Under the pieces are notes generated by a model. That model was not told the DNA's origin. It saw only the letters and a program-made list of their open reading frames with translations, and did no database searches. Position numbers and translations under genes: made by a program. From Treponema sp. UBA4267 (GTDB lineage: Bacteria > Spirochaetota > Spirochaetia > Treponematales > Treponemataceae), in contig DGWD01000031.1 in the NCBI GenBank assembly GCA_002395155.1, positions 4,849 to 25,061 of the forward strand: DNA of 20,213 bases. The letters run 5' to 3'. Positions 14,690 through 20,213 of the stretch are shown here, piece by piece (positions within the stretch are counted from its first letter, which is position 1; every line of letters starts with the position of its first letter).

Positions 14690-17600
14690 TTTCGTCCTCC
14701 TTATCAAATCCGGAAGCATTTTTATCAATCAATTCCTGATCACGTTCTGTAAGAGCAATCTGTTTACCCTTAGCATCATAAATTGTGAAATCAAGAGCCA
14801 ATCCACGAAGTTCCTGTACCAATACATTGAATGATTCTGGAATTCCGATTGGAGATGATGGGTCACCCTTTACAATTGATTCGTAAATCTTTGAACGACC
14901 GTTCATATCATCAGATTTAATAGTCATCATTTCCTGAAGACAGTTTGCAGCACCATAAGCTTCAAGAGCCCAAACTTCCATTTCTCCAAGACGCTGACCA
15001 CCGAACTGAGCTTTACCACCAAGAGGCTGCTGAGTAACAAGTGAGTAAGGTCCTGTTGAACGTGCGTGCATCTTATCATCAACAAGATGATGAAGTTTCA
15101 TATAATAGATAACACCAACGAAAATTGGGTTTACAAAAGGTTCACCTGTCTGTCCACTGTGAACAATCTGACGACAAGCACCAATTTCTTCTTTTTCTAT
15201 AAGATTTCCGTTTTCATCAAACTTTTCACGAGACTTGTTCAAGCCAGCTTCCTTAAGCTTAGCTGCAATCTGTTCCTGTGAAGGAGACTGGAATACAGGA
15301 GCTTCGAAGTACTGATTCAAGTACTTACCGGCAATACCAAGTTCTGATTCAAGAATCTGACCAATATTCATACGAGAAGGTACACCAAGTGGGTTCAAAC
15401 AAACATCAAGAGGAGTACCATCTTCAAGGTATGGCATGTCTTCAATTGGAAGAATACGAGAAACAACACCCTTATTTCCGTGACGACCGGCCATCTTATC
15501 ACCTTCACGAAGCTTACGCTTGTTAGCAATAAGAACTTTAATAACCTGATCAACACCTGGAAGGAGATCATCTCCCTGATCACGACTCATACGCTGAATA
15601 TCAATTACAACACCTTCAATTCCATGTGGTACACGGAGAGAAGAATCACGAACTTCTTTAGCTTTTTCACCAAAGATTGAGTTCAAAAGTTTGAATTCAG
15701 GAGTTGTTTCAGTTTCTGATTTTGGAGTAACTTTACCAACCAAAATATCACCAAAACGAACCTTAGAACCAATTCTAATAATACCTTCTGCATCAAGGTT
15801 AGAAAGAGCTTTTTCTGCAGTATTTGGAATATCACGAGTAATGCGTTCTGGTCCAAGCTTTGTTTCGCGAATTTCAATCTGGAATTCTTTTACGTGAATT
15901 GATGTATACATATCTTCACGTACAACACGCTGTGAAATTAAAACGGCGTCTTCGTAGTTATAACCATTCCAAGGAACGAATCCTACGAGAAGGTTACGAC
16001 CAAGTGCCATTTCACCATTAAATGTTGCAGGACCATCTGCAAGAACATCTCCTGCTTTAACTTTCTGTCCAATATTAACAATTGGTCTCTGATGGTTACA
16101 TGTATCATTGTTAGTTCTCTGATATTTCAACAATGGATATTCATCGATTACTCCAGAACCATCAACTTTTACTTTAATCAAAGTACTAGCAACATAAATA
16201 ACTTCACCATCGTGTTTTGCTTTTACAAGAACACCTGAGTCATATGCACATTTCTTTTCCATACCAGTTCCAACATAAGGTGGTTCTGGGAAAAGAAGAG
16301 GAACAGCCTGACGCTGCATGTTACAACCCATCAAAGCACGGTTAGCATCGTCATGTTCAAGGAATGGAATCATAGATGCTGATACAGAAATAATCTGACG
16401 AGGTGAAACATCGATATACTGAACATCGTTAGGAGAACGCTGAGTATAATCACCACGGTGACGACAAGGAATTGTTTCACCAGGAATTGTACCATCTTCT
16501 TTAATACCTTCTACAACCTGTCCAATATAGTATTTATCTTCATCCATAGCTGAAAGGTATTCAACTTTATCAGTTACCTTACCATTTTCAACCTTACGGA
16601 ATGGAGCTTCAAGATATCCGTATTCATTAATACGAGTGTACATAGCCAAAGAAACGATCAAACCAATGTTTGGACCTTCAGGAGTTTCAATTGGACACAT
16701 ACGACCATAATGTGAATAGTGTACGTCACGAACTTCGAAACCAGCACGGTCACGAGAAAGACCACCAGGTCCTAAAGCGTTCAAACGACGTTTATGAGTA
16801 AGTTCAGCCAATGGGTTAATCTGATCCATGAACTGAGAAAGCTGAGAAGAACCAAAGAATTCTTTAATTGCAGCAACGATAGGTTTAATTGAAATTAAAT
16901 CCTGAGGTTTCAAAGTATCAGTTTCTTTCAAGCTCATTCTTTCTTTTGCAATACGTTCCATACGAGCAAAAGCAGATTTAAGCTGATTTGTCATCAATTC
17001 ACCAACAGAACGAATACGACGATTTCCTAAGTGGTCAATATCATCTACTTTTTCATCACCAATATAAACTTTGATAAGGAATTTCATAGTATTGATGATA
17101 TCGTCTTTAACCAAAGTTAAATCTTTTACATCGTCTGAATAACCAAACTTCTTATTTAACTTATAGCGACCTACACGACCAAGATCATAACGTCTTTCAG
17201 AGAAGAACAATGATTTCAAATCTTTTTCAGCCTGATCAATAGAAATTGGTTCTCCTGGCTGAAGAATTGAATAAACTGCATCCAAACATGCTTCTTTAGT
17301 TGGTTCATTATCAACAGAACCTTCTTTTACATATTTAAGCTCTTCTCTTTCAAAACAGTTGATAATCATCTGAGAATCAAGAGATTCATTCTTTTCTTCT
17401 TTGCTATTTGGATTACTTCTTGTATTGAATTTAATTACAGTAATCTTCTGAATTTTATTTTCAACAAGACAATCAACATCGTGTGGATTAAGTCTTACAC
17501 CAGCATTGAAAAGTCTTTTTTCTTCACCATTTTCATCTTTAATGAGGATGGCGTCAGCAAGTACTTTTCCTACCAATGCTTCTTTTGAAGCTGTGTCAGT

Positions 17601-18284
17601 TTTTACTTCTGCATCTTCAACCTGATAGAAACAACGAATAATTTCTTCACGAGTTGAATAACCAAGGGCACGAAGGAAAACTGTTCCCAAAATTTTCTTT
17701 TTGCGGTCGATTTTTGCAAAAATCAGCTCACGTTTCTGGTCAATTTCAAATTCAAGCCATGATCCACGATATGGAATAATACGGCTAGAATAAACACCTT
17801 TATCATGACAGAAAATAACACCTGGTGAACGGTGAATCTGAGAAACAACTACTCGTTCAGCTCCGTTGATAACAAATGTACCACGGTCTGTCATAAGAGG
17901 AATGTCTCCCATGTATATATCTTTTTGGAGAATTGCGTTTGTTTGAGAGAAAATCAAATTAATACGAGCTTTTAGAGGTACAGAATATGTAATACCTTTC
18001 TGTTTGCACTCTAATTCTGAAAATTTAATATTTTCTTTGTCTAATTTGTAGAATTCAAACTCAAGCGACATATCTCCATTTGGACTTTCAATTGGAAATA
18101 CGGAATTAAATACACTTTGTAAACCTTGATCTAATAAAGGTTCACCCTTTTCTAAACGGTCAGCTTGTAAAAAGCTTTCGTAAGATGATGTTTGGATTTC
18201 GATAAGATTAGGAACATCCATGAAACTATGGATATCCTTACCAATGTACTGACGGTTGATAGTTCGAGTCTCAGCGAACATCAT
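14682..18284 (-). CDS. rpoB: DNA-directed RNA polymerase subunit beta
   Basis: Beta forms one jaw of RNA polymerase and the rifamycin pocket. The product is about 1,200 residues, shorter than E. coli (1,342), lacking some lineage inserts as in other spirochaetes. The rifampicin region is at 478-509 (GSSQLSQFMDQINPLAEL then THKRRLNALGPGGL). Asn502 matches E. coli 531, where most bacteria have Ser. Later conserved blocks include HYGRMCPIETPEGPNIGL, GYNYEDAVLIS, KMAGRHGNKGVVS and KAQFGGQRLGEMEVWALEAYG. Two ATGs stand in tandem: the second (18281) is better spaced from AGGGGG, so the protein may be one residue shorter. It follows rplL after a 193-nt hairpin-rich spacer. Confidence 0.98.
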   Translation of the reverse strand: MMFAETRTINRQYIGKDIHSFMDVPNLIEIQTSSYESFLQADRLEKGEPLLDQGLQSVFNSVFPIESPNGDMSLEFEFYKLDKENIKFSELECKQKGITYSVPLKARINLIFSQTNAILQKDIYMGDIPLMTDRGTFVINGAERVVVSQIHRSPGVIFCHDKGVYSSRIIPYRGSWLEFEIDQKRELIFAKIDRKKKILGTVFLRALGYSTREEIIRCFYQVEDAEVKTDTASKEALVGKVLADAILIKDENGEEKRLFNAGVRLNPHDVDCLVENKIQKITVIKFNTRSNPNSKEEKNESLDSQMIINCFEREELKYVKEGSVDNEPTKEACLDAVYSILQPGEPISIDQAEKDLKSLFFSERRYDLGRVGRYKLNKKFGYSDDVKDLTLVKDDIINTMKFLIKVYIGDEKVDDIDHLGNRRIRSVGELMTNQLKSAFARMERIAKERMSLKETDTLKPQDLISIKPIVAAIKEFFGSSQLSQFMDQINPLAELTHKRRLNALGPGGLSRDRAGFEVRDVHYSHYGRMCPIETPEGPNIGLIVSLAMYTRINEYGYLEAPFRKVENGKVTDKVEYLSAMDEDKYYIGQVVEGIKEDGTIPGETIPCRHRGDYTQRSPNDVQYIDVSPRQIISVSASMIPFLEHDDANRALMGCNMQRQAVPLLFPEPPYVGTGMEKKCAYDSGVLVKAKHDGEVIYVASTLIKVKVDGSGVIDEYPLLKYQRTNNDTCNHQRPIVNIGQKVKAGDVLADGPATFNGEMALGRNLLVGFVPWNGYNYEDAVLISQRVVREDMYTSIHVKEFQIEIRETKLGPERITRDIPNTAEKALSNLDAEGIIRIGSKVRFGDILVGKVTPKSETETTPEFKLLNSIFGEKAKEVRDSSLRVPHGIEGVVIDIQRMSRDQGDDLLPGVDQVIKVLIANKRKLREGDKMAGRHGNKGVVSRILPIEDMPYLEDGTPLDVCLNPLGVPSRMNIGQILESELGIAGKYLNQYFEAPVFQSPSQEQIAAKLKEAGLNKSREKFDENGNLIEKEEIGACRQIVHSGQTGEPFVNPIFVGVIYYMKLHHLVDDKMHARSTGPYSLVTQQPLGGKAQFGGQRLGEMEVWALEAYGAANCLQEMMTIKSDDMNGRSKIYESIVKGDPSSPIGIPESFNVLVQELRGLALDFTIYDAKGKQIALTERDQELIDKNASGFDKEDENA

Positions 18285-18477
18285 TTCCCCCTGTTTATAA
18301 GTTCAGTTCTTTTTCTGCTACATACTAGAAACTCTGTACAGCACAGAAAAAACTGATTTAACCCCGGGCGGGATTTTTGGACATTTCGTTTTTATACGAC
18401 TAAAGGGGATGCCAGAAAGATTTCTCCATCTGACACCCCCTATAAAAAGTTTTAGTTTCGTTTTAACACAAAACTAA
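18285..18477 (-). promoter_or_regulatory. rplL-rpoB intercistronic region with attenuator-like hairpin and rpoB leader hairpin
   Basis: This 193-nt gap encodes nothing. On the minus strand, first comes TTAGTTT/AAACTAA next to the rplL stop. Next is a 13-bp hairpin (18429-18441 with 18404-18416, two G-U pairs, 12-nt loop) followed by only TTT, so a weak terminator or RNase III-type site. The last is a long imperfect hairpin (roughly 18300-18355) whose outer 10 bp pair TCAGTTTTTT with AAAAGAACTGA, just before rpoB. A TATAAA lies at 18391-18396 without a clear -35. E. coli has a partial terminator and RNase III site at the same junction; shared function is inferred. Confidence 0.6.
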
Positions 18478-18858
18478 TTATTTCTTGCTAGCTTTACCAC
18501 CAGCTTCTTCGATCTTCTTGATCATTTCATCAGCGTCAGCCTTGCTTACGCCTTCTTTAAGAGCTTTTGGTGCACCTTCAACCAAAGCCTTAGCTTCACC
18601 AAGTCCGAGACCTGTGATTTCACGTACTGCTTTGATAACAGGGATCTTTTTAGCTGCATCGAATGATTCGAGTGTAACTGTAAATTCTGTCTGTTCTTCA
18701 GCACCACCTGCTGCACCAGCTGCTGCAGGACCTGCTGCTACTGCTACTGCTGCTGTAACGCCGAATTTTTCTTCCATTGCTTTTACGAGTTCTGAAACTT
18801 CAAGAACTGACATAGATGCGATTGCATCAAGAATCTGATCATTTGTGAGAGCTGCCAT
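18478..18858 (-). CDS. rplL: 50S ribosomal protein L7/L12
   Basis: L7/L12 forms the flexible stalk that recruits translational GTPases and is present in several copies per ribosome. The 126-residue product has the three usual parts. An N-terminal dimerisation domain (1-35, NDQILDAIASMSVLEVSELV) is followed by an Ala/Gly-rich hinge (about 38-54). The C-terminal factor-binding domain carries KIPVIKAVREITGLGLGEAK and LVEGAPKALKEG. The ATG at 18858 has GGAG about 8 nt upstream. It is separated from rplJ by 146 nt carrying two hairpins and from rpoB by an attenuator-like region, fitting the need for more L7/L12 than L10 or polymerase. Confidence 0.98.
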   Translation of the reverse strand: MAALTNDQILDAIASMSVLEVSELVKAMEEKFGVTAAVAVAAGPAAAGAAGGAEEQTEFTVTLESFDAAKKIPVIKAVREITGLGLGEAKALVEGAPKALKEGVSKADADEMIKKIEEAGGKASKK

Positions 18859-19004
18859 ATTGTCTTCTCCACTATAAATAATTTATGTATTCCACTCTGT
18901 GAGTGGCTGCGACTTTTACCCAACTGAGCCATGTCGCATTTAGTCCGGATAGTCGACAGCTATGAAGCCTAACCGAACTTTTTGTTTAATTTGAATAGTA
19001 TAAA
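18859..19004 (-). promoter_or_regulatory. rplJ-rplL spacer with two perfect hairpins
   Basis: The spacer has no gene. Two adjacent perfect hairpins are seen: TGCGAC/GTCGCA with a 19-nt loop (18908-18913 and 18933-18938), and CCACTC/GAGTGG with a 3-nt loop (18892-18897 and 18901-18906). They are one base apart, so they could stack. An AT-rich ATAAAT/ATTTAT palindrome follows, then the rplL ribosome-binding site. These could enhance rplL translation or stabilise its mRNA, allowing excess L7/L12. No promoter is convincing. Confidence 0.6.
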
Positions 19005-19508
19005 CTACTCTGCTTTGCTGTCTGCGTATGCTTTTAATGTAGCTGCAAGCTTCTGAACTGGACCGTTCATTGCAGACATAAGCATAGCGTAAAGCTGTTT
19101 CTTTCCAGGAACCTTTGAATAAGCTTCAATCTTAGCTGTATCATAGATTTCATTTGCAATAGAAGCACCTTTTACTGTAAGTGCAGGTGAATCTTTTGCG
19201 AAGTCGAAAAGAACTTTTGCAACTTCGTTTGAATCTTCTTTAGCCATTGCTACAACTGTAGGGCCTTTAAGATAATCAGCAACGTTTTCTACTTTCATTT
19301 CTTCGAAAGCGATACGTGCGAAGTTGTTCTTTACAACTTTAAGAACAGCATTCTTTTCACGAAGTTTATCACGAAGAGCTGTAATCTGTTCTACAGTCAA
19401 TCCGCGGTAGTCAGCAAAAATAAAGTCACTGTAATCAGCGAAAACTTTTTTTGCGTTTTCAATAGCTTCTGCTTTTGCAGGCTGAATTCTCTTTGCTCTA
19501 ACTGCCAT
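19005..19508 (-). CDS. rplJ: 50S ribosomal protein L10
   Basis: L10 anchors L7/L12 dimers to 23S rRNA through its C-terminal helix. The 167-residue product is standard in length. It contains SDFIFADYRGLTVEQITALRD at about residues 27-47 and KVVKNNFARIAFEE, both typical of L10. The helix at the end (GPVQKLAATLKAYADSK) is the L7/L12-binding part. Its ATG overlaps the rplA stop by one base (TAATG), with SD-like AAGGAAGG in the last rplA codons. This tight junction leaves no space for the L10-binding leader often found before rplJ, so control probably acts through rplA coupling or further upstream. Confidence 0.97.
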   Translation of the reverse strand: MAVRAKRIQPAKAEAIENAKKVFADYSDFIFADYRGLTVEQITALRDKLREKNAVLKVVKNNFARIAFEEMKVENVADYLKGPTVVAMAKEDSNEVAKVLFDFAKDSPALTVKGASIANEIYDTAKIEAYSKVPGKKQLYAMLMSAMNGPVQKLAATLKAYADSKAE

Positions 19509-20182
19509 TACTCGCCTTCCTTGTAATCAACCCAAACACCTGGGCCCATAGATGAACTTACAGATACTGACTGAACAAATGTAGCAGTTCCAACAGGCTT
19601 CTTTTTGTTTACTTCAGAAAGAAGTGTATTTACGTTAGCAACTACTTTATCAGCATCCATTGAACACTTTCCAACAGCGATATGTACAATACCAGCCTTA
19701 TCAGCACGATATTCTGTACGACCTTTTTTAAGTTCTGCAACAGCACCAGCAACATCTGGAGTTACAGTACCAGTTTTTGGGTTAGGCATAAGACCTTTAC
19801 GACCAAGAACCATACCAAGACGACCTACATCTTTCATCATATCTGGAGTAGCAACAGCAACGTCAAAGTCTAACCAGCCACCCTTTACTTTTTCGATGTA
19901 TTCTTCACCAGCGTAAGCTGCACCTGCATCCAAAGCTTCTTTTACTTTGTCACCTTTACAGAATACGAGAACTTTCTTTTCGCCACGGAACTGATTTGGG
20001 AAAACCAATGTATCACGAACAGTAGCATTTTTTTCAAGACGAAGTACAACATGAGCTTCGATTGTTTCATCGAACTTAGCAAACTTCATATCCTGAACCA
20101 TTTTACAAGCTGAAGCAACGTCATATTTCTTTGTAAGATCATATTTTGCAGCAGCTGCATTATATTTCTTTCCGTGTTTCAT
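19508..20182 (-). CDS. rplA: 50S ribosomal protein L1
   Basis: L1 forms the mobile stalk that guides tRNA out of the E site and in many bacteria represses its own mRNA. The 224-residue product is of usual length. It starts MKHGKKYNAAAAKYDLTKKY and contains the signature LGRKGLMPNPKTGTVT in the middle and KKPVGTATFVQSVSVSSSMG near the end. The ATG at 20182 lies 1 nt after the rplK stop. The L1-binding mRNA site, usually upstream of rplK, would be outside this window. Confidence 0.98.
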   Translation of the reverse strand: MKHGKKYNAAAAKYDLTKKYDVASACKMVQDMKFAKFDETIEAHVVLRLEKNATVRDTLVFPNQFRGEKKVLVFCKGDKVKEALDAGAAYAGEEYIEKVKGGWLDFDVAVATPDMMKDVGRLGMVLGRKGLMPNPKTGTVTPDVAGAVAELKKGRTEYRADKAGIVHIAVGKCSMDADKVVANVNTLLSEVNKKKPVGTATFVQSVSVSSSMGPGVWVDYKEGE

Positions 20183-20183
20183 A

Positions 20184-20213
20184 TTACTGCTCCACCTCTA
20201 CACCCATACTGCG
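20184..20213 (-). CDS. rplK: 50S ribosomal protein L11, last nine codons (cut by window edge)
   Basis: The last visible codons read RSMGVEVEQ then TAA (20186-20184). RSMG(V/L)xVE is the characteristic C-terminal end of L11, and the position just before rplA is where rplK stands in nearly all bacteria. L11 forms the GTPase-associated centre with 23S rRNA. The GGAG used for rplA lies within these codons. Most of the gene is outside the window. Confidence 0.9.
   Translation of the reverse strand, partial: RSMGVEVEQ

Noticed and set aside
14690..14728. Upstream starts for rpoC
   Set aside because: They lie inside rpoB and lack family similarity; the ATG at 14689 has an ideal AGGAGG at 6-nt spacing and begins with the conserved beta' sequence.
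18908..18938. tRNA D-arm-like string TGGCTCAGTTGG in the rplJ-rplL spacer
   Set aside because: The matching D-stem partner, anticodon arm, T-loop and acceptor stem are missing; the bases are better explained by the TGCGAC/GTCGCA hairpin.
1..20213. Mobile elements, CRISPR arrays or direct repeats
   Set aside because: No transposase, integrase, phage gene or regularly spaced repeat was seen; the window is dense housekeeping DNA.

Overview
The window is one of the most conserved regions of a bacterial chromosome: the rpl-rpoBC, str and S10 clusters joined end to end. All 24 genes (two of them cut by the window edges) lie on the minus strand, so transcription runs from high to low coordinates. 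The proteins are moderately AT-rich in coding and clearly spirochaete-like. A Treponema-type host is suggested by the short RpoB (about 1,200 residues) with Asn at the position equivalent to E. coli 531, an str region without fusA, and the general style of the ribosomal proteins. The genus is an inference, not something the sequence proves.

Layout in transcription order: end of rplK, rplA, rplJ, a 146-nt spacer with two perfect hairpins, rplL, a 193-nt spacer with an attenuator-like hairpin, rpoB, rpoC, a strong intrinsic terminator (about 10280-10310), a strong sigma70-type promoter inside nested inverted repeats (10223-10277), rpsL, rpsG, a second strong terminator (9246-9279), an accessory gene fusing a GNAT acetyltransferase to a Nudix domain (8141-9202), a roughly 530-nt non-coding leader, tuf, a hairpin spacer, rpsJ, a 155-nt structured spacer, then rplC-rplD-rplW-rplB-rpsS-rplV-rpsC-rplP-rpmC-rpsQ-rplN-rplX and the first 140 codons of rplE. 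From rplC onward the genes are tightly packed, with spacings of 28 nt or less, several TAATG stop/start overlaps and Shine-Dalgarno sites placed in the upstream gene's last codons.

Together the genes make the L1 stalk (L1), the stalk base and stalk (L11, L10, L7/L12), the two large RNA polymerase subunits, the decoding-centre proteins S12 and S7, EF-Tu, and the early-assembling S10-operon proteins. The terminators and promoters split the region into at least three transcription units: rplK-rpoC; rpsL-rpsG; and tuf-S10, with GNAT-Nudix between the last two.

The coding content is ordinary except for the GNAT-Nudix gene. The less explained material is non-coding: the long structured tuf leader, the nested palindrome over the rpsL promoter, and hairpin-bearing spacers at rplJ/rplL, rplL/rpoB, tuf/rpsJ and rpsJ/rplC. 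I see no tRNA, rRNA, insertion sequence, CRISPR array or phage gene. RNA structures were paired by eye, with no folding energies or covariation.
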